From positions 1-40,943 of the forward strand of contig CABZPR010000011.1 of NCBI GenBank assembly GCA_902527545.1: DNA of 40,943 nt. Reading direction: 5' to 3'. Of this stretch, positions 1 through 8,853 are shown piece by piece (position 1 is the stretch's first letter; each line of letters begins with the position of its first letter). Origin of the DNA: an uncultured Alphaproteobacteria bacterium. Lineage in GTDB: Bacteria > Pseudomonadota > Alphaproteobacteria > HIMB59. A model generated the notes under the pieces. That model saw only the letters and a list, made by a program, of their open reading frames with translations, did no database searches and was not told the origin of the DNA. The translations under genes were made by a program, and so were the position numbers.

Positions 1-372
1 AAGCAGTGTCGAGAGTGGCTAGACAAAGCTATTGAACTTGTTAAACCTGGGGTTTCTACAGATAAAATTGCATCAGTATGGCCGAAGGCTGAGGAATTTG
101 GTTTTGCAAATGAAATGTCAGCATTCGCATTACAGTTTGGACATGGCTTAGGTTTGGCAATTCATGAAAGGCCAATAATCAGTAGATTGGTTTCAATGGA
201 CTCACCCGATGAAATTAAAGAAGGAATGGTTTTTGCCCTTGAAACTTATTGTCCTGCAAAAGATGGTTATTCTGCTGCAAGAATTGAAGAAGAATTGATT
301 GTTACTGATAAAGGATGCCAAGTAATTTCCTTGTTCCCTGCTGAAGATCTACCTATTGCTAATAAATATTAA
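1..372 (+). CDS. M24 family metallopeptidase / Xaa-Pro dipeptidase-like protein (C-terminal part, 5' truncated by window)
   Basis: The open frame runs from base 1, so the gene begins before the window; the ATG at 115 is internal. The visible 123 residues carry the C-terminal half of the M24 'pita-bread' fold: the GHGLGL...HE metal/substrate motif, then a Glu in ALETY and a final Glu in RIEEEL, which in this family ligate the dinuclear metal centre. Family members cleave Xaa-Pro peptides or, in creatinase-like branches, C-N bonds of small compounds; the substrate cannot be told from this fragment. Its TAA overlaps the ATG of the E1 alpha gene (TAATG), so it is probably translationally coupled to the catabolic operon that follows and may act in it rather than in general peptide turnover. 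Confidence 0.85.
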   Translation, partial: KQCREWLDKAIELVKPGVSTDKIASVWPKAEEFGFANEMSAFALQFGHGLGLAIHERPIISRLVSMDSPDEIKEGMVFALETYCPAKDGYSAARIEEELIVTDKGCQVISLFPAEDLPIANKY

Positions 373-1376
373 TGGTAGATAAATTAAATGACGATATAGG
401 AGAAGAGAAAAGACTTCGATTATGGGAAATGATGCTGAAATTAAGGTTAGTCGAAAAAAAAGCATATGATCTTTTTCTTCAAAATCTTATCAAAGGTACT
501 AGCCATTTAGCTCTGGGTCAGGAAGCTATTGCAGGTGCCTTTGGAGTCGCCTTGAAACAAGGCGATTATACATTTTGCACATACCGTGGGCACGCACATA
601 CACTCGCAAGAGGATCCTCAATCGAAGGAGTTTTAGGAGAATTAATGGGTAGACAGTGTGGCTTGATGAAAGGTAAAGGAGGATCCATGCACCTTACAGA
701 TGTAGATAAAGGAGTTATGGGTTCATATGCTATTATAGGTGCTCATTTAACTATAGCCAATGGAACTGCTTTAGCATCAAAATATAATAAAACAAATGAG
801 GTAAGCGTTTGCTTTTTTGGAGACGGTACTACGAATATCGGAGCATTCCATGAGGCATTGAACATGGCAAAAATATGGAATTTACCCATAGTGTTTGTTT
901 GTGAAAATAATTTATACATGGAATATACACCAATTCATGAAGTTACTGCTGTTGAGCACCCAGCTGCTGATAGAGCAGGTGCATACAATTTAGATAAAAT
1001 TATTGTGGACGGAAATGATGCTGATGAAATGCTTAGAACAGCAGAAAAAGCTATTTCAAAAGCAAGAGAGGGTAAAGGTCCAAGTTTAATTGAAGCAAAG
1101 ACTTATCGACATAGTGGGCATTCAAGAGCTGACCCAGGTAAGTACAGACCTGATGAGGAAGTAAAAGACTGGATGGAAAACAAAGACCCAATAAAAAATT
1201 ACAGAGCAAAGTTATTAGATTTTAATATCAATGAAAAAATAATTTCTGAAATTGAGGAGAAAATTAAAGATCAAGTTGAAAAAGCAACTGAAATTTCCAT
1301 GGCTTCTCCAATTCCAGAAATTAAAGAAATATATACTGATGTATGGGCTAATGGAGGTTCTGAGTGGCACAATTAA
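372..1376 (+). CDS. Thiamine-diphosphate-dependent 2-oxoacid/acetoin dehydrogenase E1 component, alpha subunit
   Basis: The 334-residue protein has the length and order of the E1 alpha subunit of heterotetrameric pyruvate/acetoin/branched-chain oxoacid dehydrogenases. The thiamine diphosphate/Mg motif is visible as GDG (residues 150-152) followed by NN (179-180), and the phosphorylation-loop region YRHSGHSRADPGKYR is present. E1 alpha pairs with the beta subunit encoded directly downstream; the two frames overlap by 13 bases. In the family this enzyme decarboxylates a 2-oxoacid or cleaves an acyloin and passes the acyl group to a lipoyl domain. A nearby aldehyde dehydrogenase favours an acetoin-like (acyloin-cleaving) reaction, which releases an aldehyde, but the substrate is not readable. 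Pyruvate dehydrogenase E1 is the alternative. Confidence 0.9.
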   Translation: MVDKLNDDIGEEKRLRLWEMMLKLRLVEKKAYDLFLQNLIKGTSHLALGQEAIAGAFGVALKQGDYTFCTYRGHAHTLARGSSIEGVLGELMGRQCGLMKGKGGSMHLTDVDKGVMGSYAIIGAHLTIANGTALASKYNKTNEVSVCFFGDGTTNIGAFHEALNMAKIWNLPIVFVCENNLYMEYTPIHEVTAVEHPAADRAGAYNLDKIIVDGNDADEMLRTAEKAISKAREGKGPSLIEAKTYRHSGHSRADPGKYRPDEEVKDWMENKDPIKNYRAKLLDFNINEKIISEIEEKIKDQVEKATEISMASPIPEIKEIYTDVWANGGSEWHN

Positions 1377-2347
1377 CATACAGAGCAAGTGTTTCACTCG
1401 CTATAGCTCAATCCATGAGAAAGGATCAAAAAGTTTTCTTTATTGGTGAAGACGTAGGTGCTGCGGGTGGAGTATTTAAAGCGACGGTTGGTCTTTTAGA
1501 GGAGTTTGGTAAAGAGAGAGTCATGGATGCACCAATTTCAGAACAGGCGATTTTAGGTGCAGCTATGGGCGCAGCAATGACAGGCTTAAGACCAATAGCA
1601 GAAATAATGTTTTCAGATTTTTTAGCTGTTTGTTGGGATATTGTGGCAAATCAAATTGCTAAAACTAGATATATGTCAGATGGCCAAATCAACATTCCAT
1701 TGGTCATTAGGACTGCAAATGGTGGAGGATCAAAATTTGGTGCACAACATTCTCAAAGTTTAGAGAATTGGTCTATGATGATACCAGGTTTAAAAGTAGT
1801 CGCACCAAGCTGCCCTAGTGACGTGTTGGGTTTGATGGATAGTGCTGTAAAGGACCCTGATCCCGTTATATTTTATGAACATAAATCACTTTATGCATTT
1901 AAAGAAGAAATTGAACAAACTGATATATCCATTCCTATCGGGGAAGCTAATATGCTTCACGAGGGAAAAGATATTACTATTATTGGTTTAGCTTTAATGG
2001 CACAAAGAGCAAAAGAGGCTGCATTAATTTTGAAAGACAAACACGATATTAATGCAAAGGTAATCGATCTGAGATCTCTAGTGCCCCTAGATTTACAAAC
2101 AATAAAAAAATCTGTAATCGAGACTGGTCATGTTTTGACAGTAGAAGAAAATCCAAGACTTTGTGGATGGGGAGCGGAAATATCATCTTTAATCTCAGAA
2201 CATTGTTTTAAAAATTTAAAAGGTCCTGTCACTAGAGTAACTACACCACATGTACCATTACCAAGTGCCGACATACTCGAAGATAATACAATTCCATCAG
2301 TGGAACTAATTGTAAATGAGGTTATAAAAAAACTAAAAGGAGAATAA
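1364..2347 (+). CDS. Thiamine-diphosphate-dependent 2-oxoacid/acetoin dehydrogenase E1 component, beta subunit
   Basis: The 327 residues match the usual length of the E1 beta subunit. Characteristic stretches are FIGEDVGAAGGVFKAT near residue 27, the DAPISEQAILGAAMGAAMTG segment around 58-77, the AQHSQSLENW segment, and a C-terminal transketolase-type domain with VIDLRSLVPLD and VEENPRLCGWG. It should form an alpha2beta2 heterotetramer with the preceding gene, whose stop it overlaps. A strong AGGAG follows its end and serves the lipoyl-domain gene three bases downstream, so E1 alpha, E1 beta and the lipoyl carrier are one expression unit. The sequence does not decide between pyruvate, acetoin and another acyloin as substrate. 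Confidence 0.9.
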   Translation: MAQLTYRASVSLAIAQSMRKDQKVFFIGEDVGAAGGVFKATVGLLEEFGKERVMDAPISEQAILGAAMGAAMTGLRPIAEIMFSDFLAVCWDIVANQIAKTRYMSDGQINIPLVIRTANGGGSKFGAQHSQSLENWSMMIPGLKVVAPSCPSDVLGLMDSAVKDPDPVIFYEHKSLYAFKEEIEQTDISIPIGEANMLHEGKDITIIGLALMAQRAKEAALILKDKHDINAKVIDLRSLVPLDLQTIKKSVIETGHVLTVEENPRLCGWGAEISSLISEHCFKNLKGPVTRVTTPHVPLPSADILEDNTIPSVELIVNEVIKKLKGE

Positions 2348-2349
2348 TT

Positions 2350-2577
2350 ATGGAAATAATAATGCCATCCCTTGGAGAAACTGTTGACGAGGGAAAAGTA
2401 GTAAAGTGGCTTAAAAAAGTCGGAGATGAAATTAAAGAGGGAGATATCCTTTGCGAGGTTGAGACTGATAAGACAGCTGCTGAGATACCTTCAACAGTTA
2501 ATGGAAAATTAACAGAGATAATTGCACAAGAGGGAGATACGATCCCTGTAGGTGGTAAAATTGCCACTGTAGAATAA
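2350..2577 (+). CDS. Free-standing lipoyl domain protein (E2-like carrier without catalytic domain)
   Basis: The whole 75-residue protein is a single biotinyl/lipoyl attachment domain: PSLGETVDEGKVVKWLKKVGD at the start and EVETDKTAAEIPS in the hairpin, with Lys41 as the predicted lipoylated residue. An ordinary E2 subunit has 400 or more residues, including a peripheral-subunit-binding domain and an acyltransferase core; here a clear stop follows the lipoyl domain and the next frame is an aldehyde dehydrogenase. An AGGAGAA ribosome site lies at the end of the E1 beta gene. It probably accepts the acyl group from the E1 pair. The acyltransferase and E3 must come from elsewhere, or the acyl group has another fate. 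No sign of a frameshifted E2 remnant is visible downstream. Confidence 0.9.
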   Translation: MEIIMPSLGETVDEGKVVKWLKKVGDEIKEGDILCEVETDKTAAEIPSTVNGKLTEIIAQEGDTIPVGGKIATVE

Positions 2578-2601
2578 GAATTAAAACTGTTATAAATATT
2601 T

Positions 2602-4059
2602 ATGGAAATTAAAGACTCAAAATTTTATAGAGATAAGTGCTTCATTAACGGTGAATGGGTTGATGCCGACTCAGGTGAGACAATATCTGTTAACAATCCA
2701 GCTAACTTGAAAGAGATCGGCACTGTCCCTAAGTGCGGAACATCTGAAACTAGAAATGCTATAGAAGCTGCAAATAATGCTTGGCCTGAATGGAGGGCAA
2801 AATCTGCACGTCAAAGATCAGAAATACTCAGAAAATGGTTTGATTTAATGATTGAAAATAAAGAGGAATTAGCTCAAATCATGACAGTTGAACAAGGAAA
2901 ACCAATAAATGAGTCACGTGGAGAAATAGGCTATGGAGCCTCTTTTGTAGAATGGTTCTCCGAAGAAGCCAAGAGGGTTTATGGAGATACAATTCCAGAT
3001 CCCATGACCGATCGAAGAATTGTTGTTTTGAAGCAACCAGTTGGTGTAGTGGCATCCATTACCCCATGGAATTTCCCTAATGCTATGATTACAAGAAAAT
3101 GTGCACCAGCTTTAGCTGTTGGGTGCCCAGTTGTAATTAAACCAGCAAGTCAAACTCCTTATTCTGCACTTGCACTAGCTGTTTTGGCTGAGGAGGCAGG
3201 CTTCCCAAAAGGTACTTTAAATGTAATTACAGGAAAGGCCTCTGAAATCGGAGAGGAATTAGCCACAAATCCAATTGTTAGAAAATTATCTTTTACAGGT
3301 TCAACAGAAATTGGAAAAATACTTTTACAGAAATGCTCTGGAACTGTAAAGAAAGTCTCAATGGAACTTGGTGGTCACGCACCCTTCATTGTATTTAATG
3401 ATGCAAATATTGATGATGCAGTTGCCGGTGCAATCCAAAGCAAATTTAGAAATACGGGACAAACTTGTGTTTGTGCAAATAGAATTTATGTCCAAGAAAA
3501 AGTTCACGATGAGTTCTGTTCAAAATTTGTTGATGCTGTTTCTAAAATAAAAGTAGGAGATGGTTTAAATGAGGAAAATGCCTCTGGACCCATGATTGAT
3601 GAGCACTCTTTAAGTAAAGTAGAGGAGCACGTCCAAGATGCATTACAATATGGGGCAAAAGTTGCAATTGGTGGATCTAAGCATTCTTTGGGAATGAACT
3701 TTTATCAGCCTACAATCCTAACTGAAGTCGCACCAGAAGCGAAAATTACAACTGAAGAAACATTTGGACCAGTGGCTCCAATTTACAAATTTAAAGATGA
3801 AAAAGAAGTAATTAAACTTGCAAATAACTCACCATATGGACTTGCATCCTATTTTTATTCTAGAGATATCGGAAGAATATGGAGAGTTGCTGAGGCACTT
3901 GAATACGGTATGGTTGGAGTCAATACTGGATTAACTTCAAAAGCAGAGGCACCATTTGGAGGAATAAAAGAGTCTGGTCTTGGCAGAGAAGGCTCAAAGT
4001 ATGGAATTGATGATTTTATTGAAATAAAATACATCAATATGTGCGGCCTAGACAAATAA
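2602..4059 (+). CDS. gabD: NAD(P)-dependent aldehyde dehydrogenase, succinate-semialdehyde dehydrogenase type
   Basis: The full-length 485-residue ALDH has the catalytic Cys289 in GQTCVCANRIY and the general base Glu255 in MELGGHAPFIVF. The cofactor motif FTGSTEIGK and the ITPWNFPN segment are also present. The GQTCVCANRIYVQ context and overall length resemble GabD, which oxidises succinate semialdehyde to succinate. The next upstream genes are a TPP E1 pair and a lipoyl carrier, so it may instead oxidise an aldehyde released by acyloin cleavage, or a semialdehyde from inositol breakdown. The malonate-semialdehyde (CoA-acylating) enzyme IolA is a less likely alternative because the sequence looks like the hydrolytic class. 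It sits 24 bases after the lipoyl gene in the same operon. Confidence 0.8.
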   Translation: MEIKDSKFYRDKCFINGEWVDADSGETISVNNPANLKEIGTVPKCGTSETRNAIEAANNAWPEWRAKSARQRSEILRKWFDLMIENKEELAQIMTVEQGKPINESRGEIGYGASFVEWFSEEAKRVYGDTIPDPMTDRRIVVLKQPVGVVASITPWNFPNAMITRKCAPALAVGCPVVIKPASQTPYSALALAVLAEEAGFPKGTLNVITGKASEIGEELATNPIVRKLSFTGSTEIGKILLQKCSGTVKKVSMELGGHAPFIVFNDANIDDAVAGAIQSKFRNTGQTCVCANRIYVQEKVHDEFCSKFVDAVSKIKVGDGLNEENASGPMIDEHSLSKVEEHVQDALQYGAKVAIGGSKHSLGMNFYQPTILTEVAPEAKITTEETFGPVAPIYKFKDEKEVIKLANNSPYGLASYFYSRDIGRIWRVAEALEYGMVGVNTGLTSKAEAPFGGIKESGLGREGSKYGIDDFIEIKYINMCGLDK

Positions 4060-4068
4060 TTCATATTT

Positions 4069-5226
4069 ATGAACAAAGTCTTTAATGTTGGCTTAATAGG
4101 ATGTGGTCATATTTCTGAAACATATTTTAGAGGGCATGATTATTTTAATAATTTTCGCATAATTAAATGTGCTGATATTAATCATGAAAATTCTAAAAAA
4201 TGTGCCGAAACTTATAATATAAACTCTTGTTCTGTTGATGAAATATTAAATGATAGTGAAGTTGATATTATTTTAAATTTAACTATTCCAAAGGCTCATT
4301 ACGAGGTAGCAAAAAATTCGCTGGAGAGCGGTAAACATGTTTATAGTGAGAAACCAATGGCTGTAAATTTTTTAGATGGTGAAAATCTCTTAAAATTATC
4401 TAAAAGTAAAAACTTATACATTGGTAATGCTCCTGATACTTTTTTAGGTGGTGGAATTCAAAAATCTATTGAATTAATAAACGATAATAAAATTGGAAAT
4501 ATTCGGCTTGGAAATGCTATTTTTGCTTATCCAGGAGTTCAATCTTATCATCCCAATCCTGAACCGTGGTTTGCAAATAATGAAGGTGGCCCAGTTATAG
4601 ATATGGGACCATACTATTTAACAGCTTTAGTAAATTTACTTGGCCCTGCTAAAAGTGTTCATGGTATTTCTACCAAAGTTTTCGATAAAAGAGTGATAGG
4701 CATAGGCCCAAAAAAAGATCAGGAGTTTGATGTGGAATGTCAAACTAGCTATTTAGTTAATTTAGAATTTCATAATGGGGCTTTAATTCAAATAACTTTA
4801 TCGTTTGATGTTGTAGCTCACCAACGTAATCACATAGAGCTTTACGGCGATAAAGGTTCTATGATTGTGCCTGATCCAAATATGTTTGGAGGCTCAGTAT
4901 ACACAAGTACTGATGATAGTGGTGTTTGGCAAGAGCACAAAACTAATGATATGCCCCTTGGTAAAATTAATATTACATCTCATAGCGGTAGGGCTAATGA
5001 GTCGCCAACTAATGCGAACTACCGTGGTGTCGGATTAGCTGAAATGGCATACTGTATTGATAATGAACTTGAACACAGATGTAGCGGAGAATTATCGTTA
5101 CACGTTTTGGATATTATTCAATCAACAATGAAGGCAGCAGACACCAAAACACCCCAAGAGATAAAGACTACTTTTAAGAAGGCAGATTATTTTTCACTAG
5201 AGGAAATACAAAAAATTCTTAAGTAA
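4069..5226 (+). CDS. Gfo/Idh/MocA family NAD(P)-dependent oxidoreductase
   Basis: The 385-residue protein starts with a Rossmann motif (VGLIGCGHIS, residues 8-17) and has the family's EKP signature at 94-96 (SEKPMAVN), which holds the catalytic Lys. The C-terminal half contains the GGPVIDMGPYYL segment with the usual Asp/Tyr active-site region. Family members oxidise hydroxyls of sugars, inositols and sugar acids. Lying nine bases after the aldehyde dehydrogenase and 34 bases before iolC, it is a good candidate for an inositol or keto-sugar dehydrogenase of this pathway. Exact substrate and stereochemistry cannot be read from the sequence; it is not clearly IolG. Confidence 0.85.
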   Translation: MNKVFNVGLIGCGHISETYFRGHDYFNNFRIIKCADINHENSKKCAETYNINSCSVDEILNDSEVDIILNLTIPKAHYEVAKNSLESGKHVYSEKPMAVNFLDGENLLKLSKSKNLYIGNAPDTFLGGGIQKSIELINDNKIGNIRLGNAIFAYPGVQSYHPNPEPWFANNEGGPVIDMGPYYLTALVNLLGPAKSVHGISTKVFDKRVIGIGPKKDQEFDVECQTSYLVNLEFHNGALIQITLSFDVVAHQRNHIELYGDKGSMIVPDPNMFGGSVYTSTDDSGVWQEHKTNDMPLGKINITSHSGRANESPTNANYRGVGLAEMAYCIDNELEHRCSGELSLHVLDIIQSTMKAADTKTPQEIKTTFKKADYFSLEEIQKILK

Positions 5227-5260
5227 TTACAATAATTCCTCTAGACTTAATTTTCATTAA

Positions 5261-6223
5261 ATGAAATTTGATAATACAAAAAAAATTCTTGTAATAGGGA
5301 GAGCAGGATTAGATATTTATCCAGAGCCACCCGGTACAAAAATCTCCGATGTAAATAACTTTTCTTCTCATTTAGGGGGCTCGGCGGCAAATACTTGTGT
5401 TGCTCTATCGAACTTGGGTGTCAGCACTGATTTACTTACTTGTATATCTGACGATGCAATCGGAGAATACATAATTAACAAACTTAATGAATTCAAAGTT
5501 GGTGTAGAACACTGCAGAAAAGTCAATAAATCATTTCAAACACAAATAGCTGTTGTTGAAACTATTTTAAAAAATAACCAATCTATTCTTTACAGAAGTA
5601 ATCCTTGTGATCTGCAACTTAATAATGATGATATTAATAAAATTAATTTCAATAATTACTCTGCTGTATTCATCTCTGGAACTGCACTCTCTGGTGAACC
5701 TTCAAGGAATGCTGTTTTTGTTGCCTCAAAACTAACTTCAGATCTCAAAATACCATTAATAATCGATCTTGATTATCGGCCTTACAACTGGGAGTCTGAT
5801 ACAATCAAATCTGATGTTTACAAGGAAATTATGAATGAAATGGATATTATCATTGGAAACGACTTAGAATTTAATGTGGCTGATAATTCCACAAATGGAC
5901 TTGAATTAGCAAAAGTGTATATTAAAAAAAAACCATCAGTGATTATCTATAAAATGGGCGAAGAGGGATCCAAAGTATTTACTAAAGAAAATGAGAGCCA
6001 ACACGGGACATTTAATGTCGAAGCTATTAAACCTACCGGTGCAGGCGACGCATTCAATGGAGGTTTTATAAGCTCCCTATACAATGGCCTTAGTTTAGAG
6101 GATGCAGTAATTCGGGGTTCCGCAAATGCTGCAATAGTTGTAACAAGAGTAGGATGTTCCTCAGCTATGCCCAATAATCAGGAATTAGAAAAATTTATTA
6201 ACCAAAATCAAAAGGAGTTATAG
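5261..6223 (+). CDS. iolC: 5-dehydro-2-deoxygluconokinase (PfkB family)
   Basis: This is a 320-residue ribokinase-fold protein. Features seen are the N-terminal IGRAGLDIYPEP segment, the di-glycine HLGGSAANTCVALSNLG, the RSNPCDLQL stretch, and DLDYRPYNW, which is typical of IolC. The C-terminal anion-hole motif PTGAGDAF has the catalytic base Asp263. IolC phosphorylates 2-deoxy-5-keto-gluconate in myo-inositol catabolism, and the adjacent iolB makes exactly that substrate, which supports the call over a generic sugar kinase. The upstream 34-base gap is the largest break in this part of the operon but shows no convincing promoter. IolC stops directly before iolB, with an AGGAG site within its last codons. 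Confidence 0.88.
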   Translation: MKFDNTKKILVIGRAGLDIYPEPPGTKISDVNNFSSHLGGSAANTCVALSNLGVSTDLLTCISDDAIGEYIINKLNEFKVGVEHCRKVNKSFQTQIAVVETILKNNQSILYRSNPCDLQLNNDDINKINFNNYSAVFISGTALSGEPSRNAVFVASKLTSDLKIPLIIDLDYRPYNWESDTIKSDVYKEIMNEMDIIIGNDLEFNVADNSTNGLELAKVYIKKKPSVIIYKMGEEGSKVFTKENESQHGTFNVEAIKPTGAGDAFNGGFISSLYNGLSLEDAVIRGSANAAIVVTRVGCSSAMPNNQELEKFINQNQKEL

Positions 6224-7066
6224 ATGCACATCCCTTATTCAGATAATAAAAATCAAGCTTTATTTGGAGAAACAAATAAAACAGTACCTTTAGTTTATTT
6301 TAATATTATCAATTTAAAAAAAGGTGAGTCCTATGAATACCAACTATCAAAACATGAAAGTAGCGTAGTTCCAGCAACAGGTATCGTCGAGATTACCGTG
6401 GAGGATAATAAGTTAGGACATATTGGAAAAAGAACAACTGACGTATGGGATGGTGAACCTGAGGGTAGTTATATTCCTACAAATTCAAAATGTAAAATTA
6501 CTTGTTTATCTGACTCCTCTGAGTGTTTCATAGCTGGTGGAATTTATGAAAAAAAATTAGAGCCATTTCTCGTTTTAAAAGAAGAACTAGATGTTGTTCA
6601 ATACGGCTCAGACGATACTAAAACTCACAGAAAAATTAAACATATCTTAGGTGCGAAACATCATGATCAAGTTGGTCGATTATTAGTAAATGAATTATAT
6701 ACTGTTGGCGCTGGAGGGTGGTCAGGCTTCCCTCCTCACAAACACGACACAGATGATCTCCCTCAAGAAACTCGTCATGATGAAGTTTATAATTATCGAT
6801 TTAAACCAGGACATGGTTTTGGTGTTCAAATTATGCAATCAGAAGATGAAAAAGAGGGTCACGGTTATCAACTTTTTAATGGCTCTACTATTGCAATTAA
6901 TAAAGGATATCATCCATGTGTGGTTGCCCCAGGATATGAGATGTATTATTTTACAATCCTAGTAGGTCTTTCTCAAAGATCACTTATTCAATCTTTCCAA
7001 AAAACTCATGCTTACCAATTAGAAACAATCCCAGGTATTAAGGATATGATAGCAAAATATAAATGA
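6224..7066 (+). CDS. iolB: 5-deoxy-glucuronate isomerase
   Basis: The 280-residue bicupin contains IolB hallmarks: TDVWDGEPEGSYIPTNSKC in the N-terminal half and the metal-binding stretch FPPHKHDTDDLP with His172, His174 and then Glu187 in HDEVYNYRF. A late histidine lies in GYHPCVVAPGY. IolB converts 5-deoxy-D-glucuronate to 2-deoxy-5-keto-gluconate, the substrate of the kinase encoded just before it. It starts immediately after iolC with an AGGAG site, and its TGA overlaps the ATG of the aldolase (ATGA). The intact motifs suggest an active enzyme. Confidence 0.93.
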   Translation: MHIPYSDNKNQALFGETNKTVPLVYFNIINLKKGESYEYQLSKHESSVVPATGIVEITVEDNKLGHIGKRTTDVWDGEPEGSYIPTNSKCKITCLSDSSECFIAGGIYEKKLEPFLVLKEELDVVQYGSDDTKTHRKIKHILGAKHHDQVGRLLVNELYTVGAGGWSGFPPHKHDTDDLPQETRHDEVYNYRFKPGHGFGVQIMQSEDEKEGHGYQLFNGSTIAINKGYHPCVVAPGYEMYYFTILVGLSQRSLIQSFQKTHAYQLETIPGIKDMIAKYK

Positions 7067-7893
7067 CGATAGCTAGCCTCTCAGAAGTTTTACAAGAAGC
7101 AAAAAAAAATAATTATGCCGTTGCAGGATTAGTAGTATTAGGTTGGGAAGATGCAAGATGTTATGCAGAAACAGCCGAAGAGCTCAAGGTACCTGTCATT
7201 CTTCAAGCAGGACCAGGCTGTAGAGCAAATACACCTCTACCAGTTTTAGGTAAAATGTTTAGATACTTGGCTGAGCAGTCATCTAGTCCAATAGTTTGTC
7301 ATTTAGATCATGGCTATACGAAAGAAGAGTGTTTACAGGCAATTGACAACGGATTCACATCTGTAATGTTTGATGGATCCAAGCTTTCACTTAATGAAAA
7401 CGTTGATAAAACAAGTGAAATCGTTGAATTAGCTCATAAACAAAATATTTCCGTTGAGGGAGAAATTGGATTTGTTGGTTACAATGATGGTGCTAAGTCA
7501 CAAAGCACAGATCCAGAAGAAGCGAAGACATTTGCTGAATTAACCAAATGTGATGCAATGGCCATCAGTGCTGGAAACGTACACTTACAGACAAACAAAT
7601 CCTCCTCTATTGATATGCAAGTCATAAAGAAGATAGAAACCTTAACCGAAGTACCATTGGTGCTTCACGGAAGTAGCGGTATCGACGATACACTTAAAAG
7701 AACGATAGCAAATACAACGAATGTTTGTAAGTTTAATATCGGCACTGAACTCAGAAAAACTTTCGGCGATACTTTAAGAGAGGAAATTGCAAAAGATCCA
7801 AATACTTATGACCGTATTAAATTAATCAATTCAACTATTCCAAGATTAAAAGAAGTAACAAAAAAAGTTTTAGAGAATATTTCAAAAATTTAA
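7063..7893 (+). CDS. Class II (zinc) ketose-bisphosphate aldolase, probably IolJ-like
   Basis: The 276-residue protein has the class II aldolase pattern: CHLDHG with Asp82 (catalytic) and His83 (zinc), the VEGEIG segment, GNVH with His174 (zinc), LHGSSGI with His202 (zinc) and the phosphate-binding KFNIGTELR. The family splits ketose-1-phosphates or bisphosphates. Following iolC and iolB it most plausibly cleaves 2-deoxy-5-keto-gluconate-6-phosphate to dihydroxyacetone phosphate and malonate semialdehyde, as IolJ does. Fructose- or tagatose-bisphosphate aldolase is the alternative, and sequence alone does not separate them. It overlaps iolB by four bases. Confidence 0.85.
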   Translation: MTIASLSEVLQEAKKNNYAVAGLVVLGWEDARCYAETAEELKVPVILQAGPGCRANTPLPVLGKMFRYLAEQSSSPIVCHLDHGYTKEECLQAIDNGFTSVMFDGSKLSLNENVDKTSEIVELAHKQNISVEGEIGFVGYNDGAKSQSTDPEEAKTFAELTKCDAMAISAGNVHLQTNKSSSIDMQVIKKIETLTEVPLVLHGSSGIDDTLKRTIANTTNVCKFNIGTELRKTFGDTLREEIAKDPNTYDRIKLINSTIPRLKEVTKKVLENISKI

Positions 7894-7899
7894 TCATTA

Positions 7900-8853
7900 A
7901 TGATTAAATCACACACAATTGAAAATAAGTTTTTAAGAGTTAAGACTCTCAATATTGGTGCAACATTATTTGAAGTTTTTTATAAAAAGAAAAAAATCAA
8001 TTTAATTCTAAATTTAGGAAATATCTCATCATATAAAAATAATAAAAATTACTTAGGCGCAACATGTGGCAGGTATGCAAATAGAATAAAAAAAGCTCAA
8101 TTTCAGATCAAAGGAGTAAAATACAAATTAACTAAAAATGAGGGAAAAAATATACTACATGGTGGTAAAAAAGGGTTTGACTCAAAAATTTGGCAAGTTA
8201 AGAGCCTCTCCAAATCTCATATTAGCTATTATTGTATATCACCAGATAAAGATCAGGGTTTCCCAGGAGAATTATATTCCAGTTGTGATTACTCAATTGC
8301 AAATTCGACTCTCAAAATCAATATAAGTGCACAAACATCAAAAACTACTCACGTTAATTTGGTAAATCACGCCTATTGGAATTTAGATAAAATTAAAAAA
8401 GATATTTTTGATCACCACGTCCAAATCAATTCAAATCAGTACTTAGAAAATGACTCTGAAAATATACCTACCGGTAGGGTAATGAATGTAAAAGGAACAC
8501 GTTTTGATTTTAAAAAATCAACTAGGATACGCGATAAATTTACTTATAAATTCAAGGGATTTGATGAAAATTTCATTATAAAAAAGAATTCTAAGTTTGT
8601 AGCTAAAATACAATCACCAAAAAGCAATATATCCCTAAAAATTTTTTCAAATCAACCTGGTGTTCAATTTTATACTGGTCAGCATTTAAAATATTCCAGT
8701 AATCGTATTAAAATTAAAAAATATCAAGGTATGTGTTTTGAAACTCAGGGTTTTCCAAACGCACCCAATAATCGAAAATTTCCTTCAACGCAATTAAATC
8801 CATTACAAATTTATAAACATCAAATGAAGTTTGAAATTGGAGAAATTAAATAA
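7900..8853 (+). CDS. galM: Aldose 1-epimerase (galactose mutarotase)
   Basis: The 317-residue mutarotase has CGRYANRI near the start (substrate-binding Arg), the catalytic acid His157 in VNHAYWNL, GVQFYTGQHL in the last third, and the catalytic base Glu281 in CFETQGFPNAPN. The enzyme interconverts alpha and beta anomers of free aldoses, so the operon probably handles a sugar besides, or derived from, a cyclitol. The protein is rich in Lys, Asn and Ile, as expected for an A+T-rich genome. It is the last gene of the rightward operon, and its TAA directly abuts the stop codon of the convergent next gene, leaving no room for a separate terminator. Confidence 0.88.
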   Translation: MIKSHTIENKFLRVKTLNIGATLFEVFYKKKKINLILNLGNISSYKNNKNYLGATCGRYANRIKKAQFQIKGVKYKLTKNEGKNILHGGKKGFDSKIWQVKSLSKSHISYYCISPDKDQGFPGELYSSCDYSIANSTLKINISAQTSKTTHVNLVNHAYWNLDKIKKDIFDHHVQINSNQYLENDSENIPTGRVMNVKGTRFDFKKSTRIRDKFTYKFKGFDENFIIKKNSKFVAKIQSPKSNISLKIFSNQPGVQFYTGQHLKYSSNRIKIKKYQGMCFETQGFPNAPNNRKFPSTQLNPLQIYKHQMKFEIGEIK

